64,000 nt of DNA from Parvularcula mediterranea. Its GTDB lineage: Bacteria > Pseudomonadota > Alphaproteobacteria > Caulobacterales > Parvularculaceae. The stretch lies in contig NZ_JABFCX010000003.1 in NCBI RefSeq assembly GCF_013085255.1, positions 62,001-126,000 on the forward strand, read 5' to 3'. The first letter of the stretch is position 1; each line of letters starts with the position of its first letter. Under the pieces are notes generated by a model. The model was not told where the DNA came from. It was given only the letters and a program-made list of their open reading frames with translations, and did no database searches. The position numbers and the translations under genes are program-made. Below are positions 17,453-25,535 of this stretch, one piece after another.

Positions 17453-18514
17453 CTATGGTCGCTTGTACCACGTACCCTTACCCCTCCCATGTTGCTCGAC
17501 CAAGGCAGCGCCGACCAGCTCCCGCAGCCGCACTTTCACCGTGTTCCGGTTCGCCCCGGTCCCCTCGACAAGCTCGCTGATCGTGCGCCGTCCGTGCTTG
17601 TCGAGTTCGGCCAGGATCTGCAGCGATAGGGTCGGCAGATCGCTCCGCTCCTCCCCCTTCCGCCGGGGCGCTTCAGCCTCTAATCGCCGTTCGAGATTGT
17701 CCTTCTGGCGCTTCAAGCAGCGGAGGAAGAACCCCACCCATGGGGTCCAGTCGGGCTCCCGGTTCGCGAGCGTGATCTGCGTCCGGCGGAGGGCTTTGTA
17801 ATACTGCTCCTTGTTGTCCTCGATGACGCTTTCGAGGGACGCGTAGGGCGCGTATTCGTAGCCCGAGCGCAGCAGGAGAAGCGTCGTCAGGACCCGGCTG
17901 AGGCGGCCATTGCCGTCCTGGAAGGGGTGGATCGCGAGGAAGGTGACGACGAATACCGCCGTGATCAGGAGGGGGTGAAGCGCCTCCTCGCGGAACGCCT
18001 TGTCGGTCCAGGCGACGAGATCCTCCATCTCCTTCGGGGTCGCGAAAGGCGGGCTCGTTTCGAAGAGGATGCCGACCTGTTTCCCGTCCGCATCGAGGGC
18101 GACGATGTTGTTCGTCAGGGCCTTGTAGAGCCCCCGGTGACGCTCGTCGCGGAAGCTGTGCCGAAGAAGCACGTGGTGCAGCTGGCGGATGGTGCTCTCC
18201 GTCGGGCGGAGGTCGTCATAGGCCTCGAAGACGAGGTCCATCGCCTCGGCATAGCCCGCCACTTCCTGCTCATCGCGGGAGGTGAAGGACCCCGCTTCGA
18301 GGTTCGCCAGGAGCGTTTCGACCTGGGCGTCGGTAAGCTTTGCGCCCTCGATCCTGGTGGAGGAGCCGACGCTTTCGACGGTGGCGACTTTCCTCAACGC
18401 GGTAAGGCGTTCGGGGGAGAGCTGGCCTAAAGCCGCCCATCGGCCTTTGAACTCGTCGATCTCGGCAACGAGCTTCACGAGGTCCGCCGAAAGAAGGAGC
18501 TGGGGGTCGATCAT
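17453..18514 (-). CDS. Fic-family AMP-transferase with winged-helix C-terminus
   Basis: A 353-residue Fic protein. The catalytic motif HPFQDGNGR is complete (196-204). An N-terminal inhibitory helix of class II type, SSTRIEG (51-57; S/T-x3-E-G), is present, so activity should be self-restrained. The C-terminal 60 residues ('LSLQILAELDKHGRRTISEL', 'NRNTVKVRLRELV') form a winged helix, suggesting DNA binding and autoregulation. The start at ATG 18514 is chosen over an upstream ATG because four phased ATACC repeats, probable operator sites, occupy 18524-18562. Fic enzymes transfer AMP to Tyr/Ser/Thr of target proteins; the target is unknown. Confidence 0.85.
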   Translation of the reverse strand: MIDPQLLLSADLVKLVAEIDEFKGRWAALGQLSPERLTALRKVATVESVGSSTRIEGAKLTDAQVETLLANLEAGSFTSRDEQEVAGYAEAMDLVFEAYDDLRPTESTIRQLHHVLLRHSFRDERHRGLYKALTNNIVALDADGKQVGILFETSPPFATPKEMEDLVAWTDKAFREEALHPLLITAVFVVTFLAIHPFQDGNGRLSRVLTTLLLLRSGYEYAPYASLESVIEDNKEQYYKALRRTQITLANREPDWTPWVGFFLRCLKRQKDNLERRLEAEAPRRKGEERSDLPTLSLQILAELDKHGRRTISELVEGTGANRNTVKVRLRELVGAALVEQHGRGKGTWYKRP

Positions 18515-18523
18515 CCCCCCAAG

Positions 18524-18562
18524 ATACCCGAATTTTATACCCATATATACCCGAAAATACCT
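18524..18562 (-). promoter_or_regulatory. Four phased ATACC repeats upstream of fic
   Basis: On the + strand ATACC(C/T) begins at 18524, 18537, 18547 and 18557 (spacing 13, 10, 10 bp), i.e. GGTAT boxes on one face of the helix just before the fic start codon. This looks like a cooperative operator overlapping the promoter or ribosome site. The Fic protein's own winged helix is the obvious candidate binder, by inference. Confidence 0.55.
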
Positions 18563-18565
18563 CAA

Positions 18566-19410
18566 CGGGATCGCGGGCGGCAGGGCTACATTCTGGCTCT
18601 ATGGTGGCCCCGGAGCGGACGGCCGGTCACCGCTTCGGGGTCCATGTTCTGCTCGATCTTCTATACCGTCCTACCGAAGCGGTGGCCTGCCGCCCTTCCT
18701 CGGGGCCGGAGGCTGGCCGAGGGTTGCCCGCCTGAGGGCGCTCAGAGGGGTAGTGGGAGCGAAAAAAGGAGACCGGATCTGCTCGGGCCCATTGCCTGGG
18801 AAGGGGCGCTCTTAGGGGCCCATAGAGAGAAGCAGGTGGACCTCTCAAGAACGGCCAGGGGCCGCCCTGGCCTGATCACACACAACGCACAGGGTGCCTG
18901 GGGCCCTCAAAGCAAGTCTGCGCCCGGGTTTGAGGGCAAATCCGCGAAACCGAGCCGCTTTGGCGCGTCGTATCCGGGCATGGCGCTAGACCCGCATTCG
19001 CAACGGCTATGCCGGATACGGATTGTCTCCGAAACGCGCTGTCGATGCAGACACCGTGTTTTTGGACTGAAATAGTGCTTTCGGACTAGCCGTTGCTCAA
19101 CATCAGCCCTGGAGCGCTCGCCACTCTGTGGCGCTGGGAGATCTCTTTTCCAAAGGGTGGGTGGGTTACGTCCGGGGCGCAGTAGGGGTGCGCCTGAGAT
19201 ACGCGGGCAGCACTCAACCGGCTCACATCGCAAAATCCAGCAATCTGCGAATGGCTCTTTCATTGGGCTTCAGGATGGGTTAGACGGATACAGAACGCGC
19301 CGTTTGAGTACGGACGTTCGGCCTACCAACTAAATGCAGAAAGGGAGACTATGATGCGCATTGAGCATTCTAAGCCGCTGAAATTCTGCAGAAAATCAAG
19401 CGCTAATACG
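18566..19410. other. Island right end without convincing genes
   Basis: No frame here has convincing coding character. Inverted repeats are present: GGCCGGTCACCGCTTCGG (18620-18637) with CCGAAGCGGTGGCC (about 18676-18690), flanked by GGCCCCGG/CTCGGGGCC, and CGTATCCGGGCATGGCG (18969-18985) with CGGCTATGCCGGATACG (about 19005-19021). These may be remnants of mobile elements, recombination sites or structured RNA. Confidence 0.5.
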
Positions 19411-19449
19411 CCTCCCCGGTGCGCCACTCTCCCTCTTCTGTTGATCTGA
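19351..19449 (+). CDS. Possible 32-codon ORF crossing attR
   Basis: Begins MMRIEHSKPLKFCRKS after AAGGGAGACT, a good ribosome site, and runs through the 16-bp att repeat to TGA at 19447-19449. Possibly the 5' end of a gene fused to chromosomal sequence by integration, or chance. No family recognised. Confidence 0.2.
   Translation: MMRIEHSKPLKFCRKSSANTPPRCATLPLLLI
19411..19426. repeat. attR: right-end copy of tRNA core
   Basis: CCTCCCCGGTGCGCCA, identical to 10254-10269. The similarity stops immediately outside, as expected for a site-specific recombination core. Confidence 0.88.
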
Positions 19450-19480
19450 ATAAGTTCTCCGTCAGAGCTATGACGCTTTT

Positions 19481-19503
19481 TGCGTTTTGCACTGCAGGAT
19501 GCA
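19481..19503. promoter_or_regulatory. TGCA-N3-TGCA sites before the polysaccharide export gene
   Basis: TGCGTTTTGCA (19481-19491, one mismatch) and TGCAGGATGCA (19493-19503, exact) lie about 90-115 bp before the first EPS gene. The same motif occurs in the two other promoter regions of the EPS locus. A weak -24/-12-like candidate GCGGCCCTTGTCCTGCA (19567-19583) would leave almost no leader before the ATG at 19595, so the true promoter is uncertain. Confidence 0.55.
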
Positions 19504-19594
19504 TTGGCGCCTGATCTGAGAGATTAGAATTCCATTATAATACAACAGCCTAGAGCACTCATGCCTGCGGCCCTTGTCCTGCAGTGATGGCTGC

Positions 19595-20854
19595 ATGACC
19601 CATCCTCTGATCACCCGCGCCGGACGTTTCCTTGCTTTCGCAGCTTTGCTGCCGACGTTTGCAGGCTGTGCCTCGGTCCGGCTGCCTGAGAACGACTTTG
19701 AGAGTGCGCCGGGCGGCTCCGCCTACATGGCTGAGTGGCGGTCGGAGTACCGCCGTGCCTCGCTCGACCGGGGCTGGGCGGAGGAGGCGAATTCCGCATC
19801 CTGCGTTGCCGAGCCGCTGCCCGCTGATGCTGCTGCGCTCCCGCTTGTCCCATCCAAGGAGCTCTCCGCAGAGCCCGTTCTTGCGCCCGGGGACCTCCTC
19901 ATCCTGTCGGTTGAGGATGACGTGCTCTTCTCCGGCAGCGTCGTGGTTGCGCAGGACGGGACGATCGGTCTGCGCCATGCGGGGCCGGTCGCGGTTGCGG
20001 GCCTGACCCTGAGGGCTGCAGGCCAAGAAATCGAAGAGAGACTGGTCGCAGCGGAGATCTACAAGCCGGGCTACGCGTCGGTGAGCCTCCGGGTTGCCGC
20101 ATGGGCGCCCGTCGATGTCGCTGTCGAAGGCGCAGTCTTCCAGCCGGGCATCGTCACGGTGAACGACATCCCCGCTGAGGCCGTCCGTACCGAGAAGGTC
20201 GAGGCCGCAGGCGATCACGCGCTCCAAAGACGTCTTTCCGCTGCCCTCCGATCGGCTGCAGGCGCTCGTCCTGATGCAGACCTTTCACGCGTCATCCTCG
20301 TCCGCCAGGGACGCAGGAGCCCTGTCGACCTGACCGGAATCATAGCTGGTGGCGCCGCGGAGGATCCGTTTCTTGAGGCTGGTGACCGCATCATCGTGCC
20401 GGGCAGGGGTTGCTATGACCAGCGCCTGGCAAGGCCAAGCCCGGTGACACCGCCGGGCATACGGATCTTCCTCTCCAACCTGACCGCGCCTGCGCGCGCC
20501 AATGCACCGTCAGCCATCGGAGAAAATGCGACCCGTGTTCCTTACGGCACGACCATGTTCCAAGCCCTGTTCTCCGCCAACTGCGTCGGCGGCACGCAAG
20601 TGACCAACGCCGGGCGCTTTGCCGTCCTCGCCACCCGCGACCCTCGCACGGGCGAGGAGGTGGTCATCCAGCGGGCCATTGAAGACCTTGTCCGCCGCAA
20701 CGACCGCCGCGAGTTCAATCCCGTCCTGATGCCGAACGACAGCGTCGCCTGTTACGACTCGGTTGTGACCAATGTCCGCGATGTCCTCGCCACCATTGGA
20801 GAAGTCGCCGGCCCTGCGCTTCTCACCGTGGGTATCGCAGGAGCTGCCCAATGA
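19595..20854 (+). CDS. Wza/GumB-type polysaccharide export lipoprotein
   Basis: A 419-residue outer-membrane export protein. A lipoprotein signal ends at 'LLPTFAGC' (Cys25). The Poly_export domain is 'VLAPGDLLILSVEDDVLFSG...VAQDGTIGLRHAGPVAVAGLT' (about 110-200), followed by one SLBB-like region ('VDVAVEGAVFQPGIVTVND') and a further domain with paired cysteines. It would form the outer-membrane channel for exopolysaccharide. ATG at 19595 gives the signal peptide; a TTG seven codons earlier is less likely. It overlaps the next gene by 4 bp. Confidence 0.88.
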   Translation: MTHPLITRAGRFLAFAALLPTFAGCASVRLPENDFESAPGGSAYMAEWRSEYRRASLDRGWAEEANSASCVAEPLPADAAALPLVPSKELSAEPVLAPGDLLILSVEDDVLFSGSVVVAQDGTIGLRHAGPVAVAGLTLRAAGQEIEERLVAAEIYKPGYASVSLRVAAWAPVDVAVEGAVFQPGIVTVNDIPAEAVRTEKVEAAGDHALQRRLSAALRSAAGARPDADLSRVILVRQGRRSPVDLTGIIAGGAAEDPFLEAGDRIIVPGRGCYDQRLARPSPVTPPGIRIFLSNLTAPARANAPSAIGENATRVPYGTTMFQALFSANCVGGTQVTNAGRFAVLATRDPRTGEEVVIQRAIEDLVRRNDRREFNPVLMPNDSVACYDSVVTNVRDVLATIGEVAGPALLTVGIAGAAQ

Positions 20855-22302
20855 TCATCCTGAAAACCATCCACAACGTCTTCCGCCCCAAACAGACCGA
20901 GATGTTCGCTGCGCGCAGGGCAGGGAAGAGCATTGTCCGCAAGCTGATTTCTGGCTTTGACCGGGAAGGCCGCGCGTTCCGCTACTCGTCGCTTGGCGTC
21001 ATTGGCACAGCCGTGATCTTCGGCCTCGCCATCGCCTATATCGTCCTGACACCGAAGAGCTACACCAGCGACATGACCCTGATCATGCCCGGTTCCGGCG
21101 CGGGCAGCTCGATCAATCTCAGCGAGATCGGCCAGGCCTCGTCAATGACGTCGTCACCCTTCTCGCAGGCCTCCCTAAGCCCCACGGAGAACTACAAGCG
21201 GATCATCACCTCACGGAGGGTCCTCCACCGTGCAGCGGCTATCGTGGAGACGAGCCCGGAAAGCTTCCCTGATCCCTCTATCAAGCTCGTCGACCAGACC
21301 CAGCTGATGATGATTAAGATGTCGACCCGTGACCCGGCGGTCTCGCAGCAGTACGCCGAGGCGCTGCTCTCGGCGTTTCTCCTTGAGCTGGAAGAACTCC
21401 GCGAAGGGGAAATGGCTATCCGTCAGGAGGTCTACCAGCGCCATATCGCCGAGTTCCGTCAGGGCCTCACCGAGACCCGCGGCGCGATCCTCGCGACCCA
21501 GAGCGCGGCGGGCATTGTCTCCCTCGATCAGTATAAGGAGATCGTCGCCACCCTCGAAGACTCGCGCAATGAGCTGGAGCGTCAGAAGGCAGCCCTCGCT
21601 GAAGCAGGCGGTCGCATCGAAACGCTCTCCCGTCTTCTTGGCATCGACGAGAGCCTCGCCGTCCACGCCTTCACGATCTTCACCGACCCGGAGGCGCGTG
21701 AGCTTTCCCGCCGCCTCGCGGAGGAACGGACCAGCGTCGCAGCGATGTCGCTCCGCTATGGCGCCAACCATCCTGAGCTGATGAAAGCCACTCGCACCGC
21801 AGGCTCGCTCAGCGCTTCCCTGCGCGCCCGTGGCCGGCTCCTAACGGGCCTTGGCGATGAGATCCTCGCACCGCTTTTCGAGCACGCCGCCGTTGAAGAG
21901 CGCGCGAGCCTGATGAAGGAACTTGTCGAGACCGCAGCGCTGCGCGGCGCTATCGCAGCCCGTATCTCCGAGCTCACATGGCAGATCGACACGGCCGTCC
22001 TCCGCGTTGAGGAGCTGAAGCCCATCGCGGCGAAGCTCGACGATCTCGAGCGCGACCATCTCATTGCGGAAGCTGTCTTTTCCTCGGCACTCGCGCGGAC
22101 CGACACGTCGAAAACCGACGTCTTCCAGTCCTACCCGCTGGTGCAGGTGCTAGAAGCGCCGCTGCTGCCTGTGGGACCGTCGGCGCCGATGCCCAAGATT
22201 GCCCTCGCAGGCGCCTTTGCGGCGTCTTTACTCTGGATGTTCACACTGGTGCTCCTATGGATCAGGCTTCCCGTCCTCCAGGCGATCCTGAAGACCGTCT
22301 GA
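20851..22302 (+). CDS. Wzz/GumC-type chain-length determinant (no kinase domain)
   Basis: A 483-residue polysaccharide co-polymerase. An N-terminal membrane helix ('VIGTAVIFGLAIAYIVLT', about 50-68) and a C-terminal one ('IALAGAFAASLLWMFTLVLL', about 450-470) bracket a large periplasmic region with long coiled-coil helices (about 180-260 and 290-410). The tyrosine kinase domain found in Wzc-type proteins is absent and no separate BY-kinase gene is in the window. It controls polymer length and links the inner-membrane machinery to the export lipoprotein encoded just upstream. The next gene overlaps it by 46 bp. Confidence 0.85.
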   Translation: MIILKTIHNVFRPKQTEMFAARRAGKSIVRKLISGFDREGRAFRYSSLGVIGTAVIFGLAIAYIVLTPKSYTSDMTLIMPGSGAGSSINLSEIGQASSMTSSPFSQASLSPTENYKRIITSRRVLHRAAAIVETSPESFPDPSIKLVDQTQLMMIKMSTRDPAVSQQYAEALLSAFLLELEELREGEMAIRQEVYQRHIAEFRQGLTETRGAILATQSAAGIVSLDQYKEIVATLEDSRNELERQKAALAEAGGRIETLSRLLGIDESLAVHAFTIFTDPEARELSRRLAEERTSVAAMSLRYGANHPELMKATRTAGSLSASLRARGRLLTGLGDEILAPLFEHAAVEERASLMKELVETAALRGAIAARISELTWQIDTAVLRVEELKPIAAKLDDLERDHLIAEAVFSSALARTDTSKTDVFQSYPLVQVLEAPLLPVGPSAPMPKIALAGAFAASLLWMFTLVLLWIRLPVLQAILKTV

Positions 22303-23552
22303 CACTGTGGGGCTGGGCACTGAGCTGGCCAGCCTACGCCGTTGGTGCGTTCTACGTCCTGGGGCCGCTGGTCGGCTATCTCCTCCTCGGTCTCCTCTGC
22401 GTCCGGAGCTATTTTGCTCCGGCGCTTTCCGCATCGAAGAGGCCCCATGACATCCCTTTCGGGGTCTGGGTCTGGATTGTCGGGATGCTGGTCATGCTGG
22501 TGGCGCTCTTCGCGGGGCACGTGGCCAATGCGCTGGGCCTCGGGCAAACCATCAAGTCGACCATCGGCTGGGCCAAAGGTTGGGCGCTGCTCGCGCTCTT
22601 CCCGCTGGTGGGCGCGTGCCTCCATGTTCGTGCTGAGACGATTTACAGGGCCTGCGGGTACTTCTCCCTCCAAACCCTGATCCTCTTGCCGCTGTTCCTG
22701 GTCGCTCCGTTCGTAGGCCTGCCCGAAGCGCTGTTCGTCTCGCCGCTGAAAGCCATCGGCGGTCCGGGGCCAGAGGTCTTCACCGTCTACCTCTACACGA
22801 TCGCTCCAGACACAGGGGCAGCGCGCTGGCAGTTCCTTGCCCCGTGGGCGCCTGCGGCAGGCCTCATCGCCAATCTCCTTTTCATCAGCGCGATGGAGGA
22901 GAAGCACCGCTTCTGGAAAGCCGTCGGCGTCACCGCCGCGCTGGCTATCGTCGTCCTCTGCCAGTCGCGGATGGCGATGCTGAGCCTCTTCCTCATCTAC
23001 CCGGCGGCATGGGCCGTCAGCCGGATCCTCCGTCCCACGACATTCCTCGCCGCGAGCATCGTCAGCCTCGTCGCGGGCGTCCTCGCGCCGCTCCTCATCA
23101 GCGCTGCGGACTCAGCGATCAACAGCTTCACCTCGGCCCGGGCCGACTCGAGCCGCGTCAGGGGCGCACTGAACCGGATCGCGCGGGAGAGGGGGCTCGA
23201 AGAGAACCCGATCTGGGGCCACGGCATTGTCGAGCCGGGTCCGCACTATGTCGAGTACATGCCGATCGGCAGTCATCACTCCTGGTACGGACTGATATTC
23301 GTGAAGGGGCTTGTCGGTTTCTTCGCGTTTCTCGTCCCAGTGATCTGGAGCCTGCTTGAGCTCATCACGCTGGCACCGGCCGTGAAGGCTGCGCGGGCAG
23401 CGCTCGCATGTCTCCTCCTCATGCTGTTCTTCAGCTTCGGTGAGAACATGGAGATGCTGGCCTATCTCTACTGGCCTGGTCTCATGCTGATTGGCGTGGC
23501 TTTCCGCGAGGGGATGCTCCTCCAGCGGAAGGCTCTAGCTGAGAGAGGCTAG
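22257..23552 (+). CDS. O-antigen ligase/Wzy-like polysaccharide polymerase
   Basis: A 431-residue membrane protein with about eleven hydrophobic segments. A large periplasmic loop near 285-345 has features of the O-antigen ligase/Wzy family: 'RADSSRVRGALNRIARERG', 'NPIWGHGIVEPGPHY' and 'GSHHSWYGLIFVKGLVGF', i.e. the R...G.G...H.....G pattern. In this locus it most likely polymerises undecaprenyl-linked repeat units. It overlaps the preceding chain-length gene by 46 bp and meets the convergent glycosyltransferase with a 4-bp overlap of stop codons. Confidence 0.82.
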   Translation: MDQASRPPGDPEDRLTLWGWALSWPAYAVGAFYVLGPLVGYLLLGLLCVRSYFAPALSASKRPHDIPFGVWVWIVGMLVMLVALFAGHVANALGLGQTIKSTIGWAKGWALLALFPLVGACLHVRAETIYRACGYFSLQTLILLPLFLVAPFVGLPEALFVSPLKAIGGPGPEVFTVYLYTIAPDTGAARWQFLAPWAPAAGLIANLLFISAMEEKHRFWKAVGVTAALAIVVLCQSRMAMLSLFLIYPAAWAVSRILRPTTFLAASIVSLVAGVLAPLLISAADSAINSFTSARADSSRVRGALNRIARERGLEENPIWGHGIVEPGPHYVEYMPIGSHHSWYGLIFVKGLVGFFAFLVPVIWSLLELITLAPAVKAARAALACLLLMLFFSFGENMEMLAYLYWPGLMLIGVAFREGMLLQRKALAERG

Positions 23553-24526
23553 CCGAGGGCGGTCAGAAGCTCCGTCCACCCCTCAACCTGCTGGTCATAG
23601 GCACCGCGTGCGCTGCGCCGCGCTTCGTCTGTCAGGGAGAGGATGTCCTGAGGCGCGAGCCCCTCAAGCAGCGTTCGAAGGCCCTGCTCATCATCCGCAG
23701 GCACCATGATCCCGCCTCCACTGGCTAGCTGATCGACCAGTCCATCGACACCATAAGCGATGAGTGGCCGACCGGCGGCGCGCGCTTCCAATCCAGTCAA
23801 TCCGAACGCCTCGTATCGGGAGGTCATCAGCAGCGCGTCTATCGACCGCATGAACGCCCGGGGATCATCCACCGAGCCAACAAAGCGAATGTTGGGCGCG
23901 TCTCTTTCGAGAGCCTTCAGCTCGTCCTCCAGAGGTCCGTACCCGCCGACGACCAGCGTAACACCCTCCACCCCGCGCGCAGCCCGGATCGCATCCTCCA
24001 TGCCTTTCTGCATGGCGAAACGGCCAAGGATACCGAGCGTGACATGCCCCTCAGGACACGGAGGGGTGAGCATCTCAAAGCCTTCCGTCCTCCGACTCAT
24101 CCTGATGGTGGACAGCTTCTTCGCAGGCACCACGCCGCTCGCAAGAAGCCACGCAGCCTGGGTTTCGCTCACGGCCACCACCCGGTCCACCAGACTGTAG
24201 GCGAGGCGAAGCATCATGCGAAACCGGCCCTTGGCCTCGACGCAATGGCGCTCAAAGCCTTGCGTGTAGCTGTGTTCCTCGAGGATGATATGTGCCCCGG
24301 GATTGCTCAGGCGCAGCCCCGTCAGGAAAGGCATCTTCCGCCAGCTGACGGTCAGGTGCAGGACTATGACGTCTGCCTTGAGCCGGGGACCTGGGCGGCT
24401 TGAATCCAGCTCGACAAGTTGCGAGCGAGCGATGCTCGCAAGGCGGTAATCGTGGAACATTTCGATATGCTGCATCACACCGCCAAGGCCGGTGTCGTCA
24501 ACGACATGCGCAATACGGAGGGTCAT
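23549..24526 (-). CDS. GT4-family glycosyltransferase
   Basis: A 325-residue GT-B glycosyltransferase. The N-terminus 'MTLRIAHVVDDTGLGGVMQH' has the glycine-rich loop of the family; the C-terminal half has 'LGILGRFAMQKGMEDAIRA', 'VGGYGPLEDEL', 'FVGSVDDPRAFM' and the donor-binding 'TSRYEAFGLTGLEARAAGRPLI' (E-x7-E). It should add a sugar to a lipid-linked intermediate on the cytoplasmic face. It overlaps the upstream GT2 gene by 4 bp and is the last gene of the minus-strand EPS operon. Confidence 0.88.
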   Translation of the reverse strand: MTLRIAHVVDDTGLGGVMQHIEMFHDYRLASIARSQLVELDSSRPGPRLKADVIVLHLTVSWRKMPFLTGLRLSNPGAHIILEEHSYTQGFERHCVEAKGRFRMMLRLAYSLVDRVVAVSETQAAWLLASGVVPAKKLSTIRMSRRTEGFEMLTPPCPEGHVTLGILGRFAMQKGMEDAIRAARGVEGVTLVVGGYGPLEDELKALERDAPNIRFVGSVDDPRAFMRSIDALLMTSRYEAFGLTGLEARAAGRPLIAYGVDGLVDQLASGGGIMVPADDEQGLRTLLEGLAPQDILSLTDEARRSARGAYDQQVEGWTELLTALG

Positions 24527-25518
24527 GACGCACCACCCAGGAACCGGCGGCGGATAACCTCGACGAATGAGCTCGGCGCGAAGGCAAAGAAGATGGCTGC
24601 ACCGACAGTTGTGGTCGTCTTGAGAGGCTCACGGATGAAAAGATGCGGTGCTTCGCGCAGCGCTTTCATGCAGAGAGAGAGCCCCTGCGCGCCCTTGCCT
24701 GACTGGACGGCCCTGCGCGCAAGATAGCGCAGCTGGAACCCACGTGCGACCTTCGCCCAGCGGCGGTGGAATTGCGGGTTGGTCTCGGCAACCTTGCTCA
24801 CCATCCGCTCCCAGTTCGCTAGCTGCTTCTCCACATCTGCAGACAGGCCATTCGCATTGATCCGATAGTTTGTGAGCTGACCGGGCAGGCCCTCCATTTT
24901 CCAGTCCGTCGTCAGAGCAATCCGCGTCCAGCATTCAATGTCCTCAGACTGACGGAACGTCTCGTCGAAGTAGGCACTCTCCCCATGCACGGGATCGGAA
25001 TAGGCGATATCCTCAAAGACTTTCCTGCGGAAAACCGGTGCAGAGCCGTTGCCAATCGGATTACGAAGGAAGACATGTTCCGGCCTGACATCCTTCAGGC
25101 GAGGCTTCTGGCTCACGCCGATCGCGCCGCTCAGCTCGTCGACCATGGCAGAACCAGAGTAGCTGATGCCGACCTGCGGCGAGGCTTCCAGGTGGATCAC
25201 ATGGTTGCGGAGCTTGTGCGGATGCCAGGTGTCGTCAGCGTCGATCAGCGCAATGAACTTACCGCGCGCTTCCCGGATGCCAGTGTTTCGCGCGCCGGAA
25301 AGCCCGCGGTTCTTCTGGTGGATCATCCGTACGCGGGGGTCATGGAACCCTTCGCAGACTGCGATGCTGGAATCCTTCGCGCCATCATTGACGATAAGAA
25401 GCTCAAAGTCCTCGAAGCTCTGCCCAAGGACGGAATAGACGGTCTCTGCCACGGTCATCTCTGCGCCGTAGACTGGCATCACTACGGAGACGGCGGGGAT
25501 GTTGTTGTCGTTCGTCAT
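24523..25518 (-). CDS. GT2-family glycosyltransferase
   Basis: A 331-residue GT-A enzyme: 'VSVVMPVYGAEMTVAETVYS', 'LLIVNDGAKDSS', 'GLSGARNTGIREARGKFIAL' and the metal-binding 'LIDADDTW'. The start at ATG 25518 is chosen because AGGAGG stands ideally before it; the frame extends seven codons further. It overlaps the GT4 gene by 4 bp and follows another GT2 gene after 17 bp. Confidence 0.9.
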   Translation of the reverse strand: MTNDNNIPAVSVVMPVYGAEMTVAETVYSVLGQSFEDFELLIVNDGAKDSSIAVCEGFHDPRVRMIHQKNRGLSGARNTGIREARGKFIALIDADDTWHPHKLRNHVIHLEASPQVGISYSGSAMVDELSGAIGVSQKPRLKDVRPEHVFLRNPIGNGSAPVFRRKVFEDIAYSDPVHGESAYFDETFRQSEDIECWTRIALTTDWKMEGLPGQLTNYRINANGLSADVEKQLANWERMVSKVAETNPQFHRRWAKVARGFQLRYLARRAVQSGKGAQGLSLCMKALREAPHLFIREPLKTTTTVGAAIFFAFAPSSFVEVIRRRFLGGAS

Positions 25519-25535
25519 GTCAGCCTCCTGACGGT

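Larger units (their letters stand above)
10254..19426. mobile_element. Genomic island integrated at tRNA-Arg
   Basis: A 16-bp direct repeat (10254-10269 and 19411-19426, CCTCCCCGGTGCGCCA) bounds about 9.2 kb. The tyrosine integrase is the first gene after the tRNA. The cargo is a putative restriction-modification operon and a Fic gene; the R-M genes are visibly more AT-rich than the flanking chromosome. No replication, conjugation or phage structural gene is present, so this is a minimal integrative defence-type island, perhaps mobilised by other elements. Boundaries come directly from the repeat; mobility is inferred. Confidence 0.9.

Noticed and set aside
18644-19075. 143-codon frame at the island right end
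   Set aside because: Composition typical of non-coding frames, no ribosome site, runs through inverted repeats.
19411-19426. Possible partial second tRNA
   Set aside because: Only the 16-bp 3' end is present without the rest of the cloverleaf, so it is an att site.
19567-19583. sigma54-like GCGGCCCTTGTCCTGCA before the export lipoprotein gene
   Set aside because: Spacing is right, but transcription would begin at or next to the start codon; kept only as a remark, not as a promoter call.
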